Below, piece after piece: positions 39,941-48,188 of a stretch of 64,000 bases of DNA (its first letter is position 1; every line of letters starts with the position of its first letter). The stretch is from an uncultured Oscillospiraceae bacterium. Lineage in GTDB: Bacteria > Bacillota > Clostridia > Oscillospirales > Oscillospiraceae. The stretch lies in NCBI GenBank assembly GCA_934512135.1, contig CAKSWT010000002.1, positions 1 to 64,000 of the forward strand, read 5' to 3'. Made by a program: the position numbers and the translations under genes. The notes under the pieces were generated by a model that saw nothing but the letters and a program-made list of their open reading frames with translations, did no database searches and was not told the DNA's origin.

Positions 39941-41329
39941 ATGGATAAGAAAAACAAATTTTCAGGACAGCTTGGATTTGTCTTGGCCGCAGCCGGCAGC
40001 GCTGTGGGTGTGGGAAACCTTTGGCGGTTCCCATATCTGGCAGCAAAGGACGGCGGCGGTTTATTTCTGATTGTGTACTTGGCACTGGTGCTGACCTTTG
40101 GCTTTACGCTGCTGACCTCGGACATTGCCATCGGCCGCAGGACTCATAAAAGCGCCATCGGGGCCTATGAGGCAATGCAGCCGAAATGGAAGTTCTTGGG
40201 CATTTTGACCTTCCTGGTGCCGGTGCTGATTATGACCTATTACGCAGTGATTGGCGGATGGATTACGAAATACGCCGTGACCTATTTGACCGGCGGCGCC
40301 CAAGCGGCGGCGGGGGATGGGTACTTTACCTCATTTATCACGTCCCCGGTGGCTCCGGTGGTGTTTGCGCTGCTATTTATGGGGGCCACGGCGCTGATCG
40401 TGTACAACGGAGTGGAAGACGGCATTGAACGGGTCTCCAAGTACATGATGCCGGTGCTGCTGGTGCTGGTGGTGGTAATTGCCGGGTATGCCCTGACCCT
40501 CCGCCACACAGATGAAACCGGAGCGCTCCGAACCGGAATGGAGGGACTGCGTTATTACCTCACCCCCCATGTGGAGGGACTCACCGTAGGCCGGTTTCTT
40601 CAGACGCTGCTGGATGCCATGAGTCAGCTGTTCTTTTCCCTGAGCGTCTCCATGGGCATTATGATCACCTATGGCTCCTATGTGAAGCCGGAGGTGAACC
40701 TCAATAAGGCGGTCAACCAAATTGAGTTCTTTGATACGGCGGTGGCGCTGATTGCCGGCGCCATGATTATTCCCGCAGTGTATGTGTTTTCCGGCCCTGA
40801 TGGCATGAGTGCAGGCCCCAGCCTGATGTTTGTTTCGCTGCCCAAGGTGTTCGCTGCCATGGGCAAGGCGGGGGTGGTCGTGGGCGTGCTGTTCTTTGTT
40901 ACGGCGATTTTTGCCACGCTCACCTCCTGCATTTCCGTGCTGGAGTCCATTGTGGCCAACTGCATGGAGATTTTCCATACAGGACGGAAAAAGACGGTGC
41001 TGGTGCTGTCGGTGATTTATCTGGGGGCCTCCGCGGTGATTGCACTGGGCTACAGCATCTTCTACTTCGAGGTGCAGCTGCCCAATGGATCCACCGGCCA
41101 GCTGCTGGACATTATGGATTACATCAGCAACAGCGTTATGATGCCGCTGATTGCGCTGCTGTCTACCATTTTGATCGGCTGGGTGAAGAAGCCCGGGTAT
41201 GTCATTGAGGAGATGGAGCGCAGCGGAGATAAGTTCCGGCGCAAGCACATCTACACCGTGATGATCCGCTATGTGGCCCCGGTGATGATGCTGATTCTGT
41301 TTCTACAGTCCACAGGCCTGCTGGGGTAA
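39941..41329 (+). CDS. Neurotransmitter:sodium symporter family transporter
   Basis: The 462-aa protein has the NSS signature at the start (LGFVLAAAGSAVGVGNLWRF PYLAAK region), with helix 1 residues for Na+ and amino acid. About 11-12 hydrophobic segments follow, the usual count for bacterial members such as MhsT/LeuT. It probably imports amino acids with sodium. It is divergent from a deleted LysR gene. GAGGAGATT precedes the ATG. Confidence 0.93.
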   Translation: MDKKNKFSGQLGFVLAAAGSAVGVGNLWRFPYLAAKDGGGLFLIVYLALVLTFGFTLLTSDIAIGRRTHKSAIGAYEAMQPKWKFLGILTFLVPVLIMTYYAVIGGWITKYAVTYLTGGAQAAAGDGYFTSFITSPVAPVVFALLFMGATALIVYNGVEDGIERVSKYMMPVLLVLVVVIAGYALTLRHTDETGALRTGMEGLRYYLTPHVEGLTVGRFLQTLLDAMSQLFFSLSVSMGIMITYGSYVKPEVNLNKAVNQIEFFDTAVALIAGAMIIPAVYVFSGPDGMSAGPSLMFVSLPKVFAAMGKAGVVVGVLFFVTAIFATLTSCISVLESIVANCMEIFHTGRKKTVLVLSVIYLGASAVIALGYSIFYFEVQLPNGSTGQLLDIMDYISNSVMMPLIALLSTILIGWVKKPGYVIEEMERSGDKFRRKHIYTVMIRYVAPVMMLILFLQSTGLLG

Positions 41330-41373
41330 GCGCGGTGTTTACAAAGCTCTACCTCCCGCTTTTGGTGCAAATT

Positions 41374-41403
41374 AAGGGACCGGCTTTCCGCCGGTCCCTT
41401 TCG
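41374..41403 (+). terminator. Terminator of the NSS transporter gene
   Basis: AAGGGACCGGC pairs with GCCGGTCCCTT, followed by TC. The T run is short. Confidence 0.6.
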
Positions 41404-41535
41404 GCGTGCCAAAATCCTGTTACCGTGGAAGGAAGGGAAGATAGTTGCCGCCGCGCCGCCGAAAAAGGAGATGCGGGAAGCAGTGGCTTTTTTTCGGGAA
41501 CTATGCTATGATATGCGGGAAAAGGAGGCGCATAT

Positions 41536-42489
41536 ATGCATACGCCGAAACCAAAATTGATATTAGCCCCCATGGCTGGGGTGACAGACTGGGCATACCG
41601 CACCATTGCGGCGGAATATGGCGCAGATGTGACGGTGACGGAGATGGTTTCCTCCCGGGCACTGTGCTATGGCGATCAAAAAACCAAGCAGCTGCTTCGA
41701 AAAAATGAAGGGAGCATCTGCGGATTACAGATATTCGGAAATGATCCGGAGTTTATGGCACGGGCCGCAGGCATGGCGCTGGAGATCAGCGGCTGTGACT
41801 TTGTGGACATCAACATGGGCTGTCCCATGCCCAAGGTGGCCAATACCGGCGACGGCTCCGGGCTGATGCGGACGCCGGAGCTGGCGGAGGCCATTGTGCG
41901 GGCGGTGGTCCGGGCGGTAGACGTGCCGGTGACGGTGAAAATGCGCAAGGGCTGGGATAAGGGCAGCGTAAACTGCGTGGAGCTGGCCAAGCGTGTGGAG
42001 CAGGCCGGCGCCTCTGCCATTGCGGTCCATGGCCGGACCAAGGTACAGATGTATACCGGCCGGGCGGACTGGGACGCCATCCGGGCGGTCAAGCAGGCGG
42101 TGCGCATTCCCGTGGCGGCCAACGGCGACGTGGCCAGCGCCGAGGATGCGGTGAAGATCCTCAAGTATACCGGGGCGGACCATGTGATGATCGGCCGGGC
42201 GGCCTTTGGGGACCCGTTTCTGTTTCGACAGGCCCGGTGCGCCCTGGAGGGGGAGCCCATTTGGCCTCTGCCGCCGCTGGCAGAACGGTTTCAAACGGCC
42301 CTACGGCAAATCCAGCTGGCGGCCCAGGACAAGGGAGAGCATATCGCCTGCCTGGAGGCGAGAAAGCACCTGTGCTGGTATCTTCACGGAGTACCCCACG
42401 CGGGATATTATAAGCAGCAGTTGGCCCAGGTCTCCACGCTGGAGGAAATCTACCGGATCTCCAAGGGCGTGGTACAGAATTTGAGGTGA
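41536..42489 (+). CDS. tRNA-dihydrouridine synthase (DusB type)
   Basis: The 317-aa flavoenzyme has the family order: LILAPMAGVTDWAYRTIAAE, GLQIFGNDP, DINMGCPMPKVANTGDGSGL with the catalytic Cys, VTVKMRKGWD, AVHGRTKVQMYTGRADW and ANGDVASAEDAVKIL with FMN phosphate site MIGRAAFGDPFLF. It reduces uridines in tRNA D-loops. AAAGGAGG precedes the ATG. Its stop lies four bases before the ECF sigma gene start. Confidence 0.93.
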   Translation: MHTPKPKLILAPMAGVTDWAYRTIAAEYGADVTVTEMVSSRALCYGDQKTKQLLRKNEGSICGLQIFGNDPEFMARAAGMALEISGCDFVDINMGCPMPKVANTGDGSGLMRTPELAEAIVRAVVRAVDVPVTVKMRKGWDKGSVNCVELAKRVEQAGASAIAVHGRTKVQMYTGRADWDAIRAVKQAVRIPVAANGDVASAEDAVKILKYTGADHVMIGRAAFGDPFLFRQARCALEGEPIWPLPPLAERFQTALRQIQLAAQDKGEHIACLEARKHLCWYLHGVPHAGYYKQQLAQVSTLEEIYRISKGVVQNLR

Positions 42490-42493
42490 GAGC

Positions 42494-43090
42494 ATGGACG
42501 AAAGACAGCTGGTGGAGCTGGCCGGAGCCGGAAACGAGGACGCCTTTGAGCAGCTGGTCAAGGCCCACGAGGCCAGGGTGTATCATCTGGCGCTTCGGAT
42601 GACCGGAGATCGGGAGACGGCCTTTGACCTGACCCAGGAGACGTTTTTAAAGGCGTGGCACGCCATTGGGATGTTCCAGTTTGACAGCAAATTCTCCACC
42701 TGGCTTTGCCGTATCGCCAGCAACACCTGTATTGACCATCTTCGGCGGAAGCGTCGGTATCAGACCGTGTCTCTGACCGACCCGGAGGAGAGCCGAGCGC
42801 TGGATCTGCCGGACAGCAGCTTTGATCCGGCGGTTTTGACGGAACGGGCCCAGGACCGGGAGGCGGTTCTCCAGGCCCTGGAGCAGCTGCCGGTGGAATA
42901 CCGCACGGTTTTGAGCCTTCGGGCCCTGGAGGACATGAGCTACGAGGAAATCGGTCAGGTGCTGGATATGAATCCCGGCACCGTGAAATCCAGGATTTTT
43001 CGGGCCAGAGAAAAAATGCGGCAGCTTCTTCTTGGGAACTTTTCTGAGATCGGTTCGTCTAAAAAGAAGAAAGGAGGGATGCAGCGATGA
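42494..43090 (+). CDS. ECF-type RNA polymerase sigma factor
   Basis: The 198-aa protein has region 2 (RVYHLALRMTGDRETAFDLT, then QETFLKAWHAIGMFQFDSKF and STWLCRIASNTCIDHLRRKR) and region 4 (LPVEYRTVLSLRALEDMSYE, then EIGQVLDMNPGTVKSRIFRA). It directs transcription of an envelope or stress regulon. It overlaps the anti-sigma gene by four bases (ATGA) and lies right behind dusB. Confidence 0.95.
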   Translation: MDERQLVELAGAGNEDAFEQLVKAHEARVYHLALRMTGDRETAFDLTQETFLKAWHAIGMFQFDSKFSTWLCRIASNTCIDHLRRKRRYQTVSLTDPEESRALDLPDSSFDPAVLTERAQDREAVLQALEQLPVEYRTVLSLRALEDMSYEEIGQVLDMNPGTVKSRIFRAREKMRQLLLGNFSEIGSSKKKKGGMQR

Positions 43091-43875
43091 GCCCATGTGA
43101 GGAATACCTGGATTTGATCCTTCGCAGTGTGGACGGGGAGACCCAACCGGAGGAGGAAGCAGCGCTGCAGGCCCATCTTGCCCAGTGCTCAGGTTGTCGG
43201 GCCCTTTATGAGAGCCAAAAGGCCATTGCAGAGGGCGTTGCGGGGGTCCAGGAGGCCCCACCCAAGGGAATTGCCCAGGGGGTGATGCAGGAGATTCGCC
43301 GGGAGAAGGAGCGGTATACCCCCAAGCGCTGGCTGAAAAACGGAAAATTCACCTTAATTGCGGCGGCCGCCGCCATATTGGTGCTGGTATTTTCCAAGGT
43401 TTCGCCGGGACTGCCGCTTTCCAATTCTGCGGCGGAGGGAGCCGTGGGCACCCTGGAGGAGGAAAATGTGCCCCAGGTAGCTGCGGCGTTCCAGGAGCCG
43501 ATGGATACCGAGACTGCCGAGGACGCCGGGACTGCGGAGGAAGCAGAGGCTCCGGCAGAGTTCGGGGAGACCGGGATGAATGCCCGGACGCCCAAAATGG
43601 CCCCGGGTGCAGGCGGCGAAGACTCGGACGCCACGTCACGGGAGCAGGCGCTGGACCGGGCAGGATGTCAGGGACAGGCCTATCTCCTCCGGGATTGGAC
43701 CCCGGAGGACATTTCAGCGCGGTTTTCCCAGGTGGAGACCAGAACCTTGGAGGACGGCACAGCGGTCTATGGGGTCCCCTATGATGAGGTCCAGTCCCTT
43801 GGGGAGGCGCTTCCGGTGGAACAGAGCTTTCAAATCGGCGCAGACACCGAGACGGTTTGGCTGATCCTCCAGTGA
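43087..43875 (+). CDS. Membrane-anchored anti-sigma factor with zinc-finger (ZAS) domain
   Basis: The 262-aa protein begins with a zf-HC2 anti-sigma domain: CEEYLDLILRSVDGETQPEE, then LQAHLAQCSGC (H-x3-C-x2-C). One transmembrane helix (about residues 85-102) and an acidic external domain follow. It holds the adjacent sigma factor until an envelope signal triggers release, often by proteolysis. Translational overlap with the sigma gene supports a 1:1 pair. Confidence 0.92.
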   Translation: MSPCEEYLDLILRSVDGETQPEEEAALQAHLAQCSGCRALYESQKAIAEGVAGVQEAPPKGIAQGVMQEIRREKERYTPKRWLKNGKFTLIAAAAAILVLVFSKVSPGLPLSNSAAEGAVGTLEEENVPQVAAAFQEPMDTETAEDAGTAEEAEAPAEFGETGMNARTPKMAPGAGGEDSDATSREQALDRAGCQGQAYLLRDWTPEDISARFSQVETRTLEDGTAVYGVPYDEVQSLGEALPVEQSFQIGADTETVWLILQ

Positions 43876-43895
43876 CAAGAGATGAAAACGCAACA

Positions 43896-43931
43896 CAGTG
43901 CGCGGCATTTCAACGGAAATGCCGCGCACTG
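43896..43931 (+). terminator. Terminator-like hairpin after the anti-sigma gene
   Basis: CAGTGCGCGGCATTT and AAATGCCGCGCACTG form a perfect 15-bp stem, followed by TACGTTTTATG. Confidence 0.75.
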
Positions 43932-43993
43932 TACGTTTTATGGGACAAGCTGTTTGATAGAATCAAGCCATCCAAAGAAGGAGGCGATGATTG

Positions 43994-44212
43994 ATGCGAG
44001 CAGCAGCAAAAAGTACCGTGTATCTCAGCGATTATCTTTCCCTGCCCATGCCCACCCGGGCGTCCTCTCATCAGGCGTATTTGCAGAAAATCCGGCGCAG
44101 AAGAATCCTGTGGGGGCTGATTCCCTACTGCGTGGAGGCGGCGGTGCTGCTTGGGCTGGTGGTGCTGACCGTGGTGGGGGCTTCGGTGTTTGCCATTACG
44201 TTGGGGGCCTAA
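43994..44212 (+). CDS. Small single-pass membrane protein, 72 aa
   Basis: The ATG at 43994 follows AAGGAGGCG. The protein has a basic, Tyr/Ser-rich N-terminal part (MRAAAKSTVYLSDYLSLPMP, then QKIRRRR) and one C-terminal transmembrane helix (about residues 38-70). No family recognised. It overlaps the 3' end of the convergent DUF5662-lysA gene by four bases. Confidence 0.65.
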   Translation: MRAAAKSTVYLSDYLSLPMPTRASSHQAYLQKIRRRRILWGLIPYCVEAAVLLGLVVLTVVGASVFAITLGA

Positions 44213-46029
44213 AAGATCAGGGTGGAGAGATAATCCTCCGGCGTCTCGCTGCGGCGAATCTCCTCTATATGGTGGTCCCCGTGGAGCAGATATTCCCCAC
44301 AGCGCAGACGACCGCCGTACTGGTAGCCCATGGAGCGCCCATGGGCGCCTGCGTCGTGAATGGCCAGCACATCTCCCGGCTCCAGCTCCGGCAGCATCCG
44401 GCTGTCTGCGAATTTATCCGTGTTTTCGCAGACAGAGCCCACAACGTCCCAGGACTGGCGCCGGGTGCAGCCCTCTTTTCCCGCCACGGAAATGTGATGG
44501 TAGGCCCCGTACATCATGGGCCGCATCAGGTCGGCGGCAGAGGCGTCCACTCCGGCGAGATTGCGGAATCCCCGGCGGACGTGGCACACCCGGGTGACCA
44601 AAATCCCGGCGGGGCCGGTTACCCAGCGGCCAAGCTCCGTATCAATGGCGATGCCCTCCAAGGGGGTCCCGGCGGTGAGGGCCTCCACGGTTTCCCGGAG
44701 GGATTGGCCAACGGCCATGAGATCCAGCGGGCGATCCTCGGGGCGGTAGGGGATTCCCAGGCCGCCGGAAATGTTCAGATAGGAGATGGAAATGCCGGTG
44801 TCCTTCTGGAGCTCCAGGGCCAGAGAGAGCAGGGTTTTTGCGGCGGTGGGGTAGTACTCCGGTTCCAGGGTGTTTCCGGCGAAGTACCCATGGAGCCCAA
44901 TGGACCGAACCCCATGGCTTTGCAGGGCCCGGATGCAGTCCCTTGCCCCAGCCGGGGTCATGCCGAATTTTACCCCCTCCATCCGGACCTCTGTCAGGCC
45001 AAAACGGAATATGCCTCCGGGATTGACGCGCAGCCCCACGGTTCCGTGGAGCATACCGGCCTTTGCGTAGGGCTCCACAAGATCGGCGCCGTCCAGCATC
45101 ACGGAGCAGCCCAGCCGGGCCGCCTTCCGAATGTCGGCGTCGGTGGGGAAATTGGGCATAAAGAGGATTTCCTCCGGGGAAAAGCCGGATTTCTCACAGA
45201 GCAGCAGCTCCGAGGCGGAGGAGCAGACAACACCTTGCCCCTGGCTGTGGAGCAGCCGCAAAATGGCCGGGGTGGGCGTGGCCTTGACCGGGAAAAACTG
45301 TCTGTGACCAGGATTCCACCCAAAGGCAGCCCGGAGGGTCCGGCACCGCTCCAAAATCTCCTCCTCAGAATAGAGGTAAAAGGGCGTGGGCAGGGTAGAG
45401 GCCAGGTCCTTCAGGGGCTGGCCGGATAGAAAGCAGGGGTCCTTCTCCTCCGGATGCGCAGATTTGACGGGAAGATTGGAATAGCATTTGACCGGGTTTT
45501 TTAGCACCACCTGCCGGATATATCGGAAGGTGTGTGCCTGGCCCTCCTGGGCCAGCATGGTCAGCAGGGCGACCACCTGCTTTCTGGTTTGCGGATGCAT
45601 CAAGCCGGCATCTCGGCTGTGGTCCAGATAGTCCAGAGGGTCTTGATCGGTGTAGGCCTTCCCGTGGTAGACCTTGCAGGCGGCGATGCGATCCAGACAC
45701 AGCTCCACCATGTATTTGGTGGGCATGGGCTCGCCTACCAGGGGCTTTCCGTTGCTCCCGTAGTCCACCCAGTATTCCAGGTGATGCCGGTTTCGTCCCT
45801 TGTGGTGAAGCCAGGCGGTGGAATAGCCGATGGCCTGTCGCTCGGCGGCATTAGGGCTGTGGGTTCCGGTATAGTATTTTGCGCCAATGCGGAATTCCGT
45901 CCAGGAATACTTGGACATGTCGTGCATCAGCCCCTGACGGATCAGCCCTACCTGAAAGCAGTAGTGCATCACCAGCAGCTTGTGATGGGTAATGGTTTTG
46001 AAATGTCCCAGTGCGTTCTTGAAGCTCAT
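44209..46029 (-). CDS. DUF5662 - diaminopimelate decarboxylase fusion
   Basis: The 606-aa protein joins an N-terminal DUF5662 domain (residues about 1-170: GLMHDMSKYSWTEFRIGAKY, then HHKGRNRHHLEYWVDYG) to a PLP-dependent decarboxylase (about 195-606). Decarboxylase features are QFFPVKATPTPAIL with the PLP Lys, HGYFAGNTLEP, ISGGLGIPY, SVCENTDKFADSR and HDAGAHGRSMGYQYGG. The last step of lysine synthesis fits; dapF lies 6 kb away. DUF5662 usually stands alone, so the fusion is unusual. The start at 46029 follows AGGAGG. Confidence 0.88.
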   Translation of the reverse strand: MSFKNALGHFKTITHHKLLVMHYCFQVGLIRQGLMHDMSKYSWTEFRIGAKYYTGTHSPNAAERQAIGYSTAWLHHKGRNRHHLEYWVDYGSNGKPLVGEPMPTKYMVELCLDRIAACKVYHGKAYTDQDPLDYLDHSRDAGLMHPQTRKQVVALLTMLAQEGQAHTFRYIRQVVLKNPVKCYSNLPVKSAHPEEKDPCFLSGQPLKDLASTLPTPFYLYSEEEILERCRTLRAAFGWNPGHRQFFPVKATPTPAILRLLHSQGQGVVCSSASELLLCEKSGFSPEEILFMPNFPTDADIRKAARLGCSVMLDGADLVEPYAKAGMLHGTVGLRVNPGGIFRFGLTEVRMEGVKFGMTPAGARDCIRALQSHGVRSIGLHGYFAGNTLEPEYYPTAAKTLLSLALELQKDTGISISYLNISGGLGIPYRPEDRPLDLMAVGQSLRETVEALTAGTPLEGIAIDTELGRWVTGPAGILVTRVCHVRRGFRNLAGVDASAADLMRPMMYGAYHHISVAGKEGCTRRQSWDVVGSVCENTDKFADSRMLPELEPGDVLAIHDAGAHGRSMGYQYGGRLRCGEYLLHGDHHIEEIRRSETPEDYLSTLIF

Positions 46030-46131
46030 GGGGTGTCCTCCTAGATTGCCTTTCCAAAATAGTATACTCCGGATTTCCCTGGGGCGCAATAGAAAACTGC
46101 GGCAGAAGGGACACGGCGCCCTCCGGAAAGG

Positions 46132-46245
46132 TCAGTTATCCTCCAGCTCCTCCCGGGCCTCCCGCTCACTGTCAGCGGAGAACAGAAACTCTCCCCGATG
46201 GTTGTAGACCTCCACATGGCCTCTTACATTCCGAAATTCATACAT
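46132..46245 (-). CDS. Small conserved-looking protein, 37 aa
   Basis: From the ATG at 46245 (AAAGGGGC upstream) the peptide reads MYEFRNVRGHVEVYNHRGEF, then LFSADSEREAREELEDN, a compact beta-hairpin plus helix pattern. The longer upstream frame has no ribosome binding site. Function unknown. Confidence 0.55.
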   Translation of the reverse strand: MYEFRNVRGHVEVYNHRGEFLFSADSEREAREELEDN

Positions 46246-46416
46246 GAGATGCAGCCCCTTTCTGTTGGTATCTGTAGAATACCACAGGAACTGTACCATA
46301 AAAGGGACTGCTTTCGACGCTTTGTGACGGCTTTGTAAATTCCCCGGAAATCCCATTGCCAGCCATGGAATTCTGTGCTAGAATATCAAAAACCAAAAGG
46401 GAAGGTTCGATGCTTC

Positions 46417-46935
46417 ATGCACCATATGCGGCTGCTGCGTCAGCTGGAACGCCAGCTGATCCCGCTGCTTACGGAGTCCCGGTTCTGGCTCAGCGATCTG
46501 GCCATTCAGCACGGCGACACCACCGTGCTGCTTCACTGTCTGGCAGTGGCCTATTTCAGCCTGAGGCTGGCGAAGCTGTTGCGATTAAAATGCGATCAGC
46601 GCAGCTTGGTCCGAGGGGCGCTGCTTCACGACTATTTTCTCTACGATTGGCATGTACCGGATCCCAGCCACCGGCTCCATGGATTTCACCACCCCGGGGT
46701 GGCGCTGAAAAACGCCCAGGAGGATGTGGTCCTGTCCAAGACGGAACGGGACATCATTGCCCACCATATGTTTCCCCTGACCGCTAGGCCGCCAAAAAGC
46801 CGGGAGGCTGTGCTGGTGTGTCTGGTGGACAAGGGCTGCGGCCTCTATGAGACCTTTGGAAGAAATACCTATCCGATGCTCCGGATGCTCCTTCGCCGCC
46901 AGCAGCGAAAGGCGCCTCTGGATCGATGCTCCTAA
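46417..46935 (+). CDS. HD-domain phosphohydrolase
   Basis: The 172-aa protein has the HD pattern: TVLLHCLAVAYFSLRLAKLL, then GALLHDYFLYDWH (metal His-Asp), FHHPGVALKNA and IIAHHMFPLT, then LVCLVDKGCGLYE. The first visible good ribosome binding site (GGGAAGG) fits the ATG at 46417. HD proteins hydrolyse nucleotides or phosphate esters; the exact substrate is unknown. Confidence 0.85.
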   Translation: MHHMRLLRQLERQLIPLLTESRFWLSDLAIQHGDTTVLLHCLAVAYFSLRLAKLLRLKCDQRSLVRGALLHDYFLYDWHVPDPSHRLHGFHHPGVALKNAQEDVVLSKTERDIIAHHMFPLTARPPKSREAVLVCLVDKGCGLYETFGRNTYPMLRMLLRRQQRKAPLDRCS

Positions 46936-46938
46936 AAA

Positions 46939-46979
46939 AGCGCACAGCCGACGGTGATTCGGCTGTGCGCTTCCTTATT
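46939..46979. terminator. Shared terminator of the HD and aminotransferase genes
   Basis: AAGCGCACAGCC pairs with GGCTGTGCGCTT. A run of six T on the minus strand serves the aminotransferase gene; the plus side is weaker. Confidence 0.8.
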
Positions 46980-48167
46980 TTACAGACCGTATTCTGCGGC
47001 CAGCTTTTTAAAATAGGGGAGGGAGCGGACAATGGTGTCATGGCTGACGCAGTAGGCGATTCGCACATAGCCGGGGCAGGCGAAGCTGCTGCCGGGCACC
47101 AGAAGCAGATGATAGGCCTTGGCCCGCTGTACGAATTCCTTTTCGTCCGGGGTGGGCGCCTTGACAAAGAGATAGAACGCCCCCTGAGGCTTGATGCACT
47201 GGAAGCCGCAGTCCAGGAGACCGTTGTACAGAGTTTCCCGATTCCGGTTGTAGGCGGCCACATCGGTTTGCGCCTCCAGGCATTTGGCCACGGCACGCTG
47301 CATCAGAGACGGGGCGTTTACAAAGCCGGAGACCCGGGTGGCAATCCCGGCTGCCGTATAGAGCAGTTCATAGTCGTCGCACTCCCGGGGAATCACCAGA
47401 TAGCCAATGCGCTCTCCGGGGAGGGAGAGAGACTTGGACCAGCTGTAGCCCACAATGGTATTGGCGTAGTATTTGGTGAGATAGGGAACCTCTACGCCGT
47501 CATAGGCCAGCTCCCGATAGGGCTCGTCGGAGATCAGATAGATGGAGGTGCCGAACTCGTGCTGTTTCTCCCGAAGAATGCGGCCCAGCTCCATGCAGGT
47601 CTCGTGGGAGTAGACCACCCCGGTGGGATTGTTGGGATTGTTGACAATGACGGCCTTGGTTTTGGGGGTGATTTTTTCCGCAAACTCCTTGAGATTGGGC
47701 TGGAAGGTCTCGGTGTTGGGAGAGACCACCACCAGAACGCCGTCGTAGTTCATCACATAGTTGCCGTACTCGGTGAAATACGGGGCAAAGGTCACCACCT
47801 GGTCCCCTGGATTCAGCAGGGTCTTGAGGATGACGTTCAGGCCGCCGGCGGCGCCTACGGTCATGATGATGTTGTCGGCGGAGAAGTCGGTTTCAAACCG
47901 GCGGTTTAGATGCTCCGCCACGGCCTGGCGTACGTCCTGGTAGCCCACATTGGACATATAGCCATGGACCGTCAGCGGGTCCTCCTCCCGGAGAATCTCC
48001 TCAATGGCATCCCGGACGGCGGCAGGAGCCGGAACAGAGGGATTGCCCAGGCTAAAGTCAAAGACATTTTCCGGGCCGTATGCCCGGGCCATCTGCTGGC
48101 CCTCCTCAAACATGGCCCGGATCACGGAATTGTTCTCGGCCAGGCGCTTCATTTTTTCAGAAATCAT
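46980..48167 (-). CDS. Class I/II PLP aminotransferase (aspartate aminotransferase-like)
   Basis: The 395-aa enzyme shows FDFSLGNPSVPAPAAVRDAI, TVGAAGGLNVILKTLLNPGD, VNNPNNPTGVVYS, LISDEPYREL and the PLP Lys in YSWSKSLSLPGERIGY, with the substrate Arg in PGYVRIAYC. It transfers amino groups between amino and keto acids; the exact substrate is not fixed by sequence. GGAGG precedes the ATG on the minus strand. It is 22 bases downstream of glpK. Confidence 0.92.
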   Translation of the reverse strand: MISEKMKRLAENNSVIRAMFEEGQQMARAYGPENVFDFSLGNPSVPAPAAVRDAIEEILREEDPLTVHGYMSNVGYQDVRQAVAEHLNRRFETDFSADNIIMTVGAAGGLNVILKTLLNPGDQVVTFAPYFTEYGNYVMNYDGVLVVVSPNTETFQPNLKEFAEKITPKTKAVIVNNPNNPTGVVYSHETCMELGRILREKQHEFGTSIYLISDEPYRELAYDGVEVPYLTKYYANTIVGYSWSKSLSLPGERIGYLVIPRECDDYELLYTAAGIATRVSGFVNAPSLMQRAVAKCLEAQTDVAAYNRNRETLYNGLLDCGFQCIKPQGAFYLFVKAPTPDEKEFVQRAKAYHLLLVPGSSFACPGYVRIAYCVSHDTIVRSLPYFKKLAAEYGL

Positions 48168-48188
48168 GGTACCCTCCTATTTGATGGG

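Noticed and set aside
43882..45429. 515-aa plus-strand ORF opposite the lysA fusion
   Set aside because: Low-complexity Gly/Arg/Pro translation typical of antisense GC-rich frames; the minus strand has clear enzyme motifs.
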